A DNA stretch of 64,000 bases, from contig JANVCC010000130.1 of the NCBI GenBank assembly GCA_025345505.1, positions 2,943,350 to 3,007,349 on the forward strand. The letters are read 5' to 3'. A program made the translations under genes and the position numbers. The notes beneath the pieces were generated by a model. That model was not told where the DNA came from. It did no database searches and saw only the letters and a list, made by a program, of their open reading frames with translations. The DNA is from Todiramphus chloris collaris. Taxonomy: Eukaryota; Chordata; Aves; Coraciiformes; Alcedinidae. This document shows positions 43,701 to 55,800 of the stretch, piece after piece (positions within the stretch are counted from its first letter, which is position 1; each line of letters begins with the position of its first letter).

Positions 43701-46669
43701 AGTGGGATCCAAGTGGCTGTTGGGATTTTTCTGGCATATTGTGTTGTATCTGCCCCTCTTCCTCACCCATGAGCCCCTCTTACCTGCTCCCTGTTTACAG
43801 TCTCAACTTTTCCTTGTTCTTATGCTTAAACCAATCCCCAAACATAAAAAATCCTCTTCAGCTCTGTGCTACACCCTTACTTCTCTCCCTCGCCTGCCCT
43901 CAGTCACTGAAATAACCCATTTCTGTCCCTTTTAGTATTGCTGTAATTACTAGTTATCCTAGACTTCTGGGGTCAGGAGAGAGCAACGGTGGTTTCCTCT
44001 GCATTCTCTCACTCAGAGCACCTCCAAATTAGATTTTCCATTTTGAGTTTCTTTTAGCCCCTAGATGAAGGGGCAATGGATTTCCCTTTTTAGGGGTGAT
44101 TCCAAACTACAATGCTGCAGCACTCTTTGGAAATTTTCCCACTGGTCGGAAGTACCGTGTTTAAAAAAGAAAAACAACCCACACAACACAAACAAATACC
44201 AAAAAAAACCCAAACAAACAAGTCTGTATTCATCTTACTTGGGAAGAGGCATTACAATCCAAAAACAAGACAGAGGCCACTTTTGTGACTAAATCTTGGT
44301 TCTGGGAGTAAAGAAGCTAGAAAACCTACTCCTCTGCAACTGACTCATTCTGTGACAGGTCACTGAGATTATCTGAGCATCAGTTTCCTTGTCAGCAAAA
44401 TAAATGGGACTTACTAGATTAACATTAATGAAGGAATTTGAGAACTTCGCGGCGGTGTGCCACAGAGGGCTTTTTTTTTTTTTTTTTTTTTAATTTTAAT
44501 TCCTTAGCCTTCATCTCTAGCTATTTTAGACTTCATAAGCTGTATCAGGCATACATGACTTTGCCCAAGTAATTTACAAGGACGCAGAATTAGCTCTCTG
44601 CAGACAGCCCGAAGCAGGAGCGCTTATGCAGGTTTGGTGATCAGGCAGCTGCCATGGACCTACCAAACAAGTTTGGGTAAGTCATGTTTGCGTCTCAAAT
44701 TAAAGCAGGGAAGATAGCATTTATCTGTGTCCCCAGGATGTCGATAGGCAATGTTCAAAAGGAGAAAACGTTCATATTTCAGCCAGCAGCCTTTTCAAGT
44801 CCTCCACACCGTTCCCTTCTCATAATCCAAATCAACCTCAGTCATTAAGATCTCTCTACTGTCACACCTCTGGTACCAAGGACTCTAAACTCCTGTTTGA
44901 CTACACTCTTGAAACACTTCTTTCCTCTTCTTTGCTGTTGGTTTGTTGCTTGAAAACCCCTTCTTTGATCAAAGCAAAGCCCAAAGGGAACCCACTTACA
45001 ATCTGGCTACTATACTGATCAGAAGATCCAGAGGGCGTGAAGCAATCTGACATCTAAAGATAACTTCAGATTGCCTCCACCCAAACATGAGAAGGGATCT
45101 GATGCACTCAATGAGGGAATCAAAGAGCATTCATTCTGGAAAGGACAGGAGGTGGCTTCTTCTGGAAAGTGTCATGAAACATGTGACATTCATCTGGGGA
45201 GACATCAAAGATCATCTGGAGGTTTTTGTTATAGAAAACTTTCCTCAGTGATCCTTCCTGCACCTTGTTGTAGTTTATCTTGCCTGATACTGGAGAGTGG
45301 CACATCACAGTGTCACCGATCCGCATCATTCAGACAGTGCTTTGGGTAGCCTCTAAAACAAGCGGCACTTATAAAAGCATCACCTAAAGCAGCTGCTTGC
45401 TGCCTTCCCACTGCAGCCACAGCAGCCTATTCACCCCTGCAAGCACACCAAAAACGGCTGTCTCGGGGACCAGATGTTCACAGCTAAGAGCAAAAGTCTG
45501 CACGAGTGGCAACAAACAAGACGGAGCTATCATACAACATTACAAATGGCCATTGCACAAGCTGGGGAGTTAAAATGTGCAACATCCACCTTCAAGCACA
45601 ACTTGAAGGCACTTGGACAGTACAACATGGGAAGAAAAGAATCTTTATTTGAAGTATTTTAAGAAGTGCACCCCTGTTTTGAGACTAGTGTAGCTCTTGA
45701 CAGTCCTGTTCTTCCTAACTGTACCATCTCTTTGCTCCACCTTCTTGGACTGTGTCCTTCTGATTTCATCTACTTGACCTGAGCACAAGGACTGTCAGAG
45801 ACTGCGTGTCTGTGGGCCTGCAAGGTCAAAAAGTGGACACTACGCTCCTGCCGTTGACTTTGTTGCCGGCAATGGCACTTAGCCTTGCGAGAAGGCCTTT
45901 TGGTACTGGAGAGGTGCTCTCCGCAGAGGCAGGGCTGGGAAGTCCGGGGCAGGCAGCTACCCCCAGGGTGCCCAGAGCGCTGATGTGACTAGGTGAGCGC
46001 TGATGTGACTAGGTGAGCTATGACGCCTCAAGCCAGCCCGAAGCCCCTGTGTCCCAGCAGCCTGCTGTGCGGTGATGCTGCCCCTACCTGCCCCACACCC
46101 CAGGGGCAGCGCAGCCCCTTCCCGCCCAGCGCGCGATCGGCCGCTGCCGCTGGAGCCCAGCCAATCAGAAACTCCCCCTGTGCCTCTCCCCGTACCCCCG
46201 GTAAGACCACGCCCCTCTCGCGAAGCCCCCAAAGAGGTGCGGGCGGGAATGGCGCCGGGCCAATCACGGCCCTGGGCTGTACCGGGAGGCGTGGCTCGGA
46301 CCACCGGCCTGAGGCCCCTTTAAGTGAGGAAACTTCGCCTCGCCACCTCAAGACCCCCTCGCGTCCGGATTGGCTGGTGGGGCCGCCGACAGAACCAGCC
46401 TCGGGCCGCGCGCCCGCTATTGGTCGGCAGCGCCCGTCAGTCAGAGCAGAGCTCTCCCCTCACTGGCTGACGCCACTCTCTGTCCCGCCGCGGAGGCGGG
46501 GGTTGCCGCTTCCCGGAGGAAGGGGTCCGGCGGGCGGACAGGCGCCCCCGGGAGATAGAGAGAGGGCGAGGGGGCGGGCGAGGAGGGGCGCGGGGGCGCG
46601 CGGCCCGCGGGACTCACCGATGCGCTGCCCCACGGGGGAGCTGAAGGGGTTCCCCAGGAGAAAGTCCAT
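25747..46669 (-). CDS. TOM1: TOM1, target of Myb1 membrane trafficking protein (complete, 15 exons)
   Basis: TOM1 is a VHS-GAT adaptor that works with TOLLIP/endofin and clathrin in sorting ubiquitinated cargo at endosomes. Exons (minus strand): 46669-46618, 38053-37969, 36275-36197, 36051-35902, 35789-35655, 35398-35252, 34250-34134, 33682-33549, 32899-32866, 32298-32190, 31140-31020, 28744-28669, 26438-26379, 26035-25999, 25895-25747; 1485 nt, 494 aa (human 492). The start [17 protein letters not shown] and the end DDAMFAL match the family. The VHS domain spans about residues 20-150 (exons 2-5) and GAT about 210-305 (exons 6-8, including [15 protein letters not shown] and [13 protein letters not shown]). 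LIDLGPN in exon 10 is the clathrin-box-like region. Exon 13 carries [12 protein letters not shown]. All junction phases close. Intron 1 is 8.6 kb and holds a CR1. Confidence 0.97.
28598..28603 (-). terminator. Canonical AATAAA with GT-rich downstream element inside TOM1 intron 12
   Basis: On the minus strand AATAAA is followed immediately by a TGTGTTTTCTGTT stretch, a typical cleavage/polyadenylation arrangement. It lies 66 nt past the exon 12 donor. It could support an internal TOM1 end, or terminate the candidate exon at 29.5-29.9 kb. Confidence 0.4.
29536..29881 (-). other. Candidate unassigned coding exon with a membrane helix in TOM1 intron 11
   Basis: An open frame runs to a TGA at 29536-29538. 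Its last 85 codons read like real protein: mostly C/G-ended codons, a hydrophobic helix [20 protein letters not shown], and an acidic/aromatic then basic tail ending NKINST. Two minus-strand acceptors precede it: GTCTCAG (exon start 29881) and CTCTCAG (exon start 29847). Joining TOM1 exon 11 (ends in phase 2) to 29881 keeps this frame; joining to 29847 does not. It may be an alternative last exon of TOM1, part of a nested gene, or a chance ORF. I do not recognise the protein family. Confidence 0.35.
30600..30725 (-). repeat. MIR-like SINE remnant
   Basis: The stretch carrying AAGCTGAGACACAGAGCAGTG and following text resembles the MIR core (gaggaaactgaggcacagag) in antisense orientation. It is highly diverged, in TOM1 intron 11. 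Confidence 0.45.
40126..41445 (-). mobile_element. CR1 LINE, 5'-truncated, about 1.3 kb
   Basis: Minus-strand translation shows the reverse transcriptase C-terminal half: a [13 protein letters not shown] motif near 41.35 kb and [28 protein letters not shown] text near 40.85 kb, followed by the CR1 3'UTR ending near 40126. The frame is broken several times, so it is an old, inactive copy. It lies in the same orientation as TOM1. The stretch 40183-40320 is an unusual A/C-rich expansion near its 3' end. Confidence 0.95.
40183..40320. repeat. A/C-rich low-complexity expansion within CR1 3' end
   Basis: About 138 bp almost free of T and dominated by CAA, AAC and AAAAACC words, interrupting the CR1 3' region between the terminal block (40126-40182) and the conserved 3'UTR (from about 40370). 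Confidence 0.85.
44270..44440 (+). repeat. MIR-like SINE remnant
   Basis: The segment with TGTGACAGGTCACTGAG and GCATCAGTTTCCTTGTCAGC matches the order of the MIR core (tgtgacc...cctctgagcctcagtttcctcatctg). Ancient and diverged. Confidence 0.55.
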
Positions 46670-47300
46670 CGCCGCCGCGCCGCGATCAGCTGACGCCGCC
46701 GCCGCCGCCGCCGCTCACGTGACCCGCGCGCCAGGCCGGGGCGGGGCGGGCAGCCGCCCGGGCTCCGCTGTGACGCCAGCGGCCGCCGCCCGGCAGGGGC
46801 GCCGGGCCCGGCCCTGCCGTGAGACCCGGGCGGCTCCGCACCGCCGCTCGCCGCGCTCGGGGAGGGGCGGGATCGCCGCCGGCCCGTAGCCCTGGCCCGC
46901 AGGAACCGAGAGCCTCCGCCGCTCTCAGCAGCCGCTCTGCGCTTCGAAGCTCGTGTGGAAAACCCGCGACTTAGACTTGTGCCCAAACACAGGAAAGCCG
47001 GTGGCGGCGGGTTTTTAGATGTCCGTGGCCCCGCACTGGAGCGAGCGCGCTTGTACCGGCGACAGGGGCTGGGTAGCGAGGCACCGCCGCGGCCCAGCCC
47101 AACCGCCCCTCGCTCAGCCCCTGGAAATGGGGACGCGTTAATAGGTGGTGCAATCGCGATCGAACAGCCGCCACGCCCGACACACCGGCTGACGCGCCTC
47201 CCTTCCAGCCCCCTGTGCTCGTTCCCAGCGCCGCGGACCCGACGGGAGGCGAGGCAGCAGGGCAGAGGAGAGCCCCGATGGCAGCGGCAGCGCTGGATGT
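45900..47300 (-). promoter_or_regulatory. TOM1: TOM1 CpG-island promoter region
   Basis: A dense CpG and GC-rich region spans the first exon (ATG at 46669). The likely start sites are just upstream at about 46700-46950. Four CCAAT boxes (CCAAT at 46161-46165 and 46260-46264; ATTGG at 46369-46373 and 46419-46423) lie downstream of the first exon, in intron 1. The exact transcription start is not visible. Confidence 0.7.
45975..46018. repeat. 20-bp tandem duplication
   Basis: GAGCGCTGATGTGACTAGGT occurs twice in direct succession (45975-45994, 45995-46014), followed by the first bases of a third copy. It sits at the edge of the TOM1 CpG island, in intron 1. Confidence 0.95.
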
Positions 47301-48488
47301 CCCTTCAGCAAGGTGCCCAAATGGTGCAGCTTGCCTGCGAAACTGAGCGAGCCTCATGAGTTCAGAACTGGGACGCGTTTTGCTGAGAAACGCTGAATAC
47401 TGGTAATATAACAACAAGCTGCAGAAAACAGCGCGTGCCAGAAATGAATGACAATACTCCAAACGTTAAAAAAAAAAAAGAACAATAATTATATTGTAAG
47501 TACAGTACAAAAAAGTTTCTTTATAGAACGGTAACGTAATCTGGATCAAACAGCAAGGAAATAACAAAAATATAAAAACGGCTAAGTCTTGCCAAAGTTT
47601 TCCCTCTAAGCACCAAATACCACAAGATACAGATTATACAAAGTGTACAAATTTTAATAAAAATACAATACACCAGGGTCGTGTGTGTTTTTCACTCTTC
47701 AAGAGTTTTCCGTTTGTACAGACGACAAAGCTAAAGCTGATCCCCTTCTGTTCTTTCGAGAGCAGACCTACCCCTTCACCACGATGCTCTCCCTTGTAAA
47801 GGGCAGTGATTTTGCAGCGCTCCCAACAGCAGATGCTTTAGTACAGGCCATGAGCTGAAGCAGGACTGGACTGCCTCCCTCCTGGCCCCTTCCCAATTCC
47901 AGGATCCTGGGGATTACTCATGGATTGTTAAAACATGCGTGCTCTGGCCCGAGGCTTGGGTTGAGAACTTGTATGGTGGTCTGAGAACCTTCTGCGTCCT
48001 CCACTAACTGATTGAGAAAACCTAACACTGCACTGAGAAAAGCTCCGTAAGAGAGAGACTACCTTGTGCAGGCACAGCTGAGGAATACATGGTAAAGAGG
48101 AATGGGGAGGAAAACCCTCCTGCACACCTGAGGATTTAATGTGAATTGTGCCTCAGCCACAAGGAAGGACGGCTCACTTTCACCCGCCCTAAAAACCAGA
48201 AGCTAGACTTCAGACTGGAAGTAAAAAAGTGCTCTTCTGTCATTTAAAAACTTTTATGACATAAGGCTGGAAAGGCTAGAGTCAAATTCTGTTTCAGTTG
48301 TTCTACCTCCTTTCGCAAGATAGCCTGTTTCTACAAGCACTGAAAGAATCAGCCTGCTGTTTCCCAGTACACTGCCAATGGTTACTGGTACCCATGATTC
48401 AACTCCTGCAGGAAGCGGGGTGAGGCAAATGGTTCCTATTTTCCCACACACTGATGGTGGAGGGAGGGGGGGTTTGCTTTTAAGTTAT

Positions 48489-48525
48489 GTATATATATAT
48501 ATATATACATACACACACACACACA
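48489..48525. repeat. Compound (TA)n(CA)n microsatellite
   Basis: An uninterrupted TA run (48489-48507) passes into a CA run (48510-48525), in the presumed HMGXB4 3'UTR. Confidence 0.95.
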
Positions 48526-49307
48526 GAGAAATATACAGGATAAATTAAAATCTGTTACAGATACTGGTAAGAGTTAAATACACAGGATATGAACACCACA
48601 TACATGTACATACAGACACACAAAAGCCAATACGAGAATCAAGTGCTCTCCTGCGGGCTCCTCTTCTAGAGGAGCAGAAAACCAAACGCTAAGTATGTGG
48701 CTGGAAGGAAGGGGAATCGGTCCAAGCAACCCACATGTGCCTTACTCAGCCATAACTGCTTCAAACTGGTCATTAGCCACTGCCCCACAGCAGCACCGCG
48801 GCTCGCTCAGTACTGCTGGTAAAAGGGACGGGGGATGAGCGATCTCAGAAACAAAAGTTGTCTGTTCACAAAACAGGTTCAAGATGGACACAAGCAATCC
48901 AAGTTTTTCCCATCTGCTTCCATGCTCCTCTCCATCAAAGCTGGCTGACCATTCCCTGGAAAAATCAGCAGGAGGTTCATTCTCTCAGGCTGGTTGATAG
49001 ATAGAACTAACGATGATTTGGGTGCAAGTCCGTAAAAGGTTAAATTCATTGTCATCTTCCACTTTACTTCAAATGCCAGCTACCAGACCAGCAAGCTGAT
49101 GCTGACAACTTTCAGTTACTACTGACTGAAGAGGGGAGGTCGGAAGAAGGACTCAAGAGGCAAAGACCTCTGTATCGTTGATCAGCTATCCAGCTTCCGC
49201 TTCAAGCAGTAGATTTTAAACTGAAAACCAGTTAGAAATAGGGCTGGTGAAGAGTTCAGTTCTATTCCTTGGTCCAAAATATATGATCATCTCTACCTGC
49301 CCACAGA

Positions 49308-49515
49308 ATATCAGAATACTTTAGGTTGGAAGGGATATCAAGAAGTCATCTGGTCCACACCCCTGCTTAAAGGAAGTCCAACTAGAGCAGGCTGCTCATT
49401 CAGTTTTTGAATATCATCAAGGATGGAGAGTCAACAACTCTCTAGGTGACCTGTTTCAATGACCCTTCTCATGGTGATTTTTTTTTTTATTTTATATCAA
49501 GAAGTCCATTCTCTG
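49308..49515 (-). mobile_element. CR1 LINE 3' fragment
   Basis: The CR1 3' end on the minus strand is recognisable from AGAATACTTTAGGTTGGAAG through GAGCAGGCTGCTCATTCAG. It is diverged and probably part of the HMGXB4 3'UTR. Confidence 0.8.
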
Positions 49516-49811
49516 TCTGCTTCCTCCACTAAAGGATCTGAATTTAAGGCAAGTATCTCAAAACCTTTCTGAATTCTTCATACAAAATACTTCCAGATTG
49601 GAGGACATTTCACCCACCAACACAAAAGGGTTTTTCTCAGCTTAATTTCACAACTTTTCGTAAAATAGAAGTCAAATAGTTACAATCCTATGTATATACT
49701 ATACAGATATAAAACTTTAAAACCCTACACACGGAGCCCTTCCGGAGTGCCGGTGTAGTGCGTATGTACACAAGCCAGTTACGCAGAGGTACATCCCAGG
49801 ATCTTTTTACA

Positions 49812-52800
49812 TCAAAGTCCAGGCATGATGTAGGCGATGTTGTCTAGAGTGTTTGACTGGGAAAAGAAATTCAATAATTTTTAGTGTCAGGTAATGACTC
49901 AAACCCTTACAAAATGCCACAGACAAGGGTACTAAGCATGTTCACTTGTCTTACAAGTTATCATATGACGAGACAACCAAATTTGCCTAGTCATCACCAC
50001 CACTGATAAGCTTATTTTCATATCTTTGGAAATGTAAGTAAATTAAACATAAAGAGGTAGCCTCAGCATTTGTAAGCACTTGCCAACAAGGAAAACGCTT
50101 GAGGCTTTCCTCAAGTGACCTCCTCTTTATGACCTCCATACTCTATCTCTGAATTTAAATCAAGCCACATCAACTGTACAACATTAACCACAGGGAAGAC
50201 TAGTGATGAAGGATTTGAGCAAAGTTATCTAAGTTATAGCATATAAAAAAAAATAATTACTTGACTTTCCACTAACAAGTCCTTTATGAAATTCTGTAAA
50301 AGTAAAGAGAAAACCCCTTAAACACACACAGTAATAAGCGGTCAGATGAGAAAAATAACTGCCCTGCAGTTTGCAAGGCAAAACACAGAATTCTGACAGT
50401 AAGAGTCCTTCTCGTGCACATCAGAAAACAAGACCCAGCAGTGTATTATCTGCAGTATTTCAGTAAGTTCAAGCCTGTGGCTGGATAGCTGAAGAAGGCC
50501 TTAAAAATTCCACCTTTTTATTGCTGAACACAGAGGAGCTGGATCTGCACCAATTAAGGTTCTAGAATTTAACAATGCCACCTAGTGACTGAAAAGATGA
50601 ATGGCATTCTACACGCCACACAACCACTGACAATTTTATCCATGTCTGAAAACACCACTGTCATTATCCATCTGATGGTAAAAATCAGAATAACGTTTAT
50701 TATCAAGTCTGAATACCAGTTTTCAGAAGTGAAGTGTAAGTGCCTTAATCCACCTACAGCTCCATCACTCCTTATAAACAATAAGTTGATCAAGTTTCCA
50801 ACATATGCACCATTAGTCATGTGGTGTCATTGCTCTGAATGCACTTGGCAAGCAAGAAGGAAAAAAAGGATAGGATGTTTTTCCAAAGCTAAGGATGGGA
50901 ACACCCTGCTGACTCAGCTTTTGTGCAGACTGCCAGTCAGTGGGAGCTCACAGTCTAAGCTGTCAACTTCGTTTGTTAATAGTCCACTTTCAGAATGAGT
51001 CACTGTTTGGGCTGCCCTATTATAACATACCAATTCATACCCCTTTTTTGTTGTTCTCCCTGACAGATTTGTCTTTAATCTTTTAACTTTTGCAGATTAT
51101 ATATATATATATATTTAATTTCTGCTCCTCTCCTTTACTGCTTTATTCATGTCTCCTGTTGGAGGTAACTCCTGATTCCTTCTATGATGCTGCCATCTTG
51201 ATCTGTGTTCACATCATGCTACACAGATGCCTGTCGCTAATCAGGGCTCAATATTAAGTGTAGTTTAAAGTGGAAAAGAACCCGTAGTTATGCAGTTCCT
51301 TTAAACAGAGACTATTTCTCTTTCCTTGGAGAAGGTTACAGCTACATGTAAAAGACTACTCAATCACATTAGGAATGCTGATATCAAAAGTTATTTTTTA
51401 TGCTACCAAAGGAGAAACAGATTGTGTGATACAGAGCAGCTAGACAGCAGCTTTTAATTTTACAGAAGATTAGAACTTTCAAAAATACTGGTATGTGTAC
51501 AGATGCTTTTATTTGATTCAGATGGACCTATTCAGTCACTAAAAAAGGACCTACACCCGCTGTAATCAATGCTACAAACATTAAGGCAGTTGCCACTGGG
51601 AGGAAAAAAGTTGCAGGGTTGTACAATTGTAACATCTGAAAGAATTTCAAGAAATATTCCTCTATAAACATGTATGACCAAGACAGGTTTCTTACTGCAC
51701 TGGAATTATAAACACATCATAAGACTGATTCATCAAAAACCTCTATTTGGACTTCATTATCAGTGCTAGAGTGGAAATAACCATAAGGAACTCACCAAAA
51801 CATGCTTAGGGCAGCCATTCAACTCAGGTAGTTGTGTGGTCAGACACGCTAACGGGCCCAAAGCACAGATGATTGAATCTAGAAGTACTGACAAACTTCC
51901 TGAAACAGCCACCATTCCCTGGAAATGGATAGGGATAAAGAAAAAAATGGATAGGGATAAGTAGTGGAAATTACGGTGCTTTCACAGCTGTACTGATTCT
52001 CATGCAGATACAGTATCTCTACTCTTGAGTTCCTCTAGTCCACTTTCATTACTTACACAGTAATGAAACTATGCCATGCACTTCACAGAGAGACTGGTGT
52101 CTCAAGAAAATTTAAAAATTCAGTAGGGAACATAATGGTGGAAAAAAGCAGGGAACAAGAGAAAAGGTCAGAAAGCTTTCAGTTGCACAAACTGCTTAAT
52201 TCGGCATTTTTTTGTACTGTTATTTCTTTGCCATTTCATACCCTCTATTTGTTAACTACGTGAGTCCTGAAGACAATGTCTGGTTTATTATTATAGCCTA
52301 AAGAAATCCTGAGTCTGTAATAAATGCTTTAGTCATTGATATACTTTCAGGAAAGGGAATTTGTTTGCGTGCCTTTCTGTAAATGGGCAGATTTTACTCT
52401 GGTGTTCCTCTGAAAAATGACCTCCATCAGTCATACCAGAAACAAAATGCAAGAACATTTATTTTACTGCTGATAAAACAAGCAAGCATAGTGGGATGAG
52501 ATGATCATGAAAGCCATAAAATTCAGTATTATTACAGCCAAATAGGTGTTCTCCTTACAGGCTGGGATGAGCTCTGAAAGTGTGTGTGTGTGTGTGTGTG
52601 TGTGTATGCACAGAATCACTATCATCTACCTAAGAGTAGGAAACCATTAAAATCTGGTATCTTTTGCATTGCCAGATAAGCTGAAACAATAGTAGCCTCT
52701 ATCCAAAGCACTATGCTGCTGCTAGAAATCAACAGGTCATGAAAAATCCACCTTGCTAAAGGCTGATGTTTTTCTAAGAAGGCTTGAGGCAGTAACCGAA

Positions 52801-55800
52801 ACTGGACCAGAGATCCACAAAGATAGCAAGGAAGTACCAGTTCCAAGGTGAACATACAGTAAGAAAAGAATGAAGAGTTTGCTGAAGAGTTGCCTTCAAG
52901 GACCTAGAGCTGCAGAGGACCTGTCTTTCTTTGATGCCTAATGTTTACTGAGATGCAAGGCTTTTTATTTCACTGAAAATAAACAGCAAGGCATCAAAGA
53001 AACACAAGATACCGTCTCTGATTTCTCGTCCTAATAGAAAAGCATTGGTTAAACTTTTAAGTACAATAAAATATTAATCCATGCCCCAATCCTGTGTATA
53101 CATTACATGACATCACTGTGACACCAGTGGTTACAGACTCACCTCTGTTTCCTGCAGTCTGTGTCCAATGAGGCTCAGAGATTCACCCAGCAACTGTAAA
53201 TGTGCAGCTACATCAATAGGATCTGTCTCCGGGACTTTGGCTGGTGAGGAAGACACCACCACGGTGCTGGTAGGGGATTTCTTATGAGGGGAAATCACTC
53301 CTGTTGGAGAAGCTAGAAACACACAAATTAAACTTCCATATTTCCTTTTCTCTTTCTTTTACATACAAGCCTATTTACTTAGTGTAGCTCAAATTTCAAA
53401 GGCATGAGATGCTTAAATAGTTCTGTGGACTTGGTCCTGTCGTCTTTGGAGTCAAAACTTTTCTGCTAGGTGTGCAAAGCATCTGCCTCAGCTGAACACA
53501 GTCTGGAAGACTTGGTTTGCAATATTTGGTAAACCAAACCAAAACCAACCCTTTTTCATCTTGTAGCAAGTTAATCCTACTAGAACTTCCCTGCTGCCTC
53601 TTGGTTTAATCCCTAAACTGCTAAAACCAAAATCATTCTACAAATTAGACAAGGAAATCTTTTTAAAAAAATACTGGTGTCATTCTCACTCTCACAGAAA
53701 CATTGTTTTTGAGTGGTTTGATGAGTTAAATGTCAAGCAGGTAGAGGTGTGAAGCAGGAAGGGACTTTTGCCCCTTATTCCACAGGCAACGCTATCTTCC
53801 CTGTCAAGAAAGAAGACCAGAGGCAATAAAGTGCAACAGTTACCTTTTATTTTTGGTGCACCATCTGAAGATGATGCCTTTCTCTTCACAGTGGTGGCCT
53901 CTGCTTTATTCTGCTTGTGTTGGAGATACTGAGCTTTCTGCTTCCAGATCTGCAGTTATCATGGTACAAAAAGAAAGATGCATAACATTAGCTAATTCTG
54001 TTACTTGGAGGCAGAATAATGTCATGTAGCTAACTGGTGAAGCAGTACCATAAAAAAATGGATGCTTTTATGACTGCAAGGGCAAGGTTTCCATATCATC
54101 TAATCCTTACGTACCTGGGGGACACAGGTAGCATTTTTAAAGGTATGGTGGCAATAGTGCCAGTATGTTCTGACTGAAGCACCTGGTTAACAGAAATCAT
54201 TTTACAAAAACACCCACTCACCAGTTTATCCTTCTCAGGCAGCTGCTTCCACACTTCTGCCAGTTTTTTACTTAGCTCTCCAAAATCTAACGGAAGGGAA
54301 GAAGAAAAATGTTTAAAACAAATGAATATAGGAAATTTACTGGGCAATGAAAACACATTTAAGCAGCAGCCCATTCCACACCTGGAACTCTCCACACTGT
54401 CCTAAAAATGACTGCCAGTGTGCATTCCCGTTACTATTTAAAATGAAAAAAAAGCTGATACTGGGAATAAAAAGTCACACATGTATATACAGGAAAGTGA
54501 CACAATGAAGGTAACTCTTTTAAATAAAGAAAGAGCAAGCTACCAATTTCTTTATCCAGATGCACAGCTTGGTGAAAGGGCAATGAAATCAAATAATGAA
54601 ATCCACTCCTGTCCCCTTCGCCACCTCTTACTCATTCTGTCAAAATTAAGAGGTTGGTATGAAACACGGAGAGTATGTTCTGCTAAGTAATCCAACTGGT
54701 GTATCATCAAGCAAGGAAAGGGATAGATTATTCTCTCACCTATTCCAGGGTGCTCAGACACAATAGTTGTACGGTATTCCTTACAGAACACTTGATAGGC
54801 AGACATGTTTTTCTTCTTTGGCTAGTCAGAAGAAAAGGAAACAAAGATTTTTAATTACTATGAGACATACTCAAATTCAGAAAGAATTTGGCATTTATTG
54901 AAGACTTAAAGAAAGACCTGGTGCTTAGATCAGGAACCTAAAAAAGCAGTGTTTTACATGTTCAAGCTGAATTTAGTATTTATGAAAGCACGGGAACCAG
55001 ACAGAACCAGTCTTACTACAAAGCTTACATTGCAACAATTCTACCAATGCATTTCACTCCTAAGTTAAAACAACCTGCTCTTCTAAATCCATGATCAACA
55101 TACAGCTATGTTAGAATATATCTCGGTTTTACAACTTGAAATAATAAAAAAACTCTCTAACTATTCACCCTACCTATTATAGATCTGTCAAAACAATTCA
55201 GTCCTCATCTTAAATGTTTTTTTCCATTCTTTGTGTCCTTACAAAACACTTTGAACTGTCAGGAAAATAGTATAATAAGACATTGACAGCAGAGACATAA
55301 GCAGTTGCTGAGCTATGATCACAGAACTTACCAACAGAACAGAATAACGGCTGAACAAATTTGGGCTACATCTGCCCCTTTCCTGACACAAAGCAACTCT
55401 TGTCTGAACATACATAAACCGCTTTCCCCCATTTATGTACTTACACGGCTACAGTTATATCATCTGTAAAGTCATTCATATGTTAGCTACCATCTCTTCT
55501 TATACACCAGCCATGCAAAACTGAATTTATGAGTACAGGACAAACTGGGAATGTGTTAGTCCGTAAGAATTAAGAATTTAATTTGAATACAGGGGTAAAT
55601 AGCTATAGATCTTCACTCTTCAGGTTAGAGCTCAGTTCCCTTTTAAAGGAACTGTGATGATGGACTAGATGACTAGTCCAAAAGTCTGCCTGGCAGTAGC
55701 TAGAACCAGTTACCCTAGAAAATGATGCAGTTTTGTTTGGAACATAACCTGTAGCAAGCATAATAATTTTTCAGAGAACCTCTATCGGTTAAGAGTGCAC

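Larger units (their letters stand above)
38054..46617 (-). other. TOM1: TOM1 intron 1
   Basis: This 8.6-kb intron contains the 40.1-41.4 kb CR1, a MIR-like remnant, A/C-rich low-complexity patches (40183-40320, 44165-44222), a T-run (44471-44491) and the downstream half of the CpG island. I see no nested gene with support. Confidence 0.85.
47450..49811 (-). terminator. HMGXB4: HMGXB4 3'UTR with candidate polyadenylation signals
   Basis: From the stop at 49812 the AT-rich sequence continues to about 47450, where it meets the TOM1 CpG island. Minus-strand signals are AATAAA 49491-49486 (inside a CR1 fragment), ATTAAA 48139-48134 and ATTAAA 47658-47653. Use of the most distal would give a 3'UTR of about 2.2 kb. 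The choice is uncertain. Confidence 0.45.

Noticed and set aside
45120..45329. 69-codon minus-strand open frame in TOM1 intron 1
   Set aside because: The composition looks protein-like but there is no recognised family, no convincing splice context, and the length is within chance.
46020..46889. 289-codon plus-strand open frame across the TOM1 first exon
   Set aside because: Low stop frequency in CpG-rich DNA; low-complexity Pro/Arg/Ala translation.
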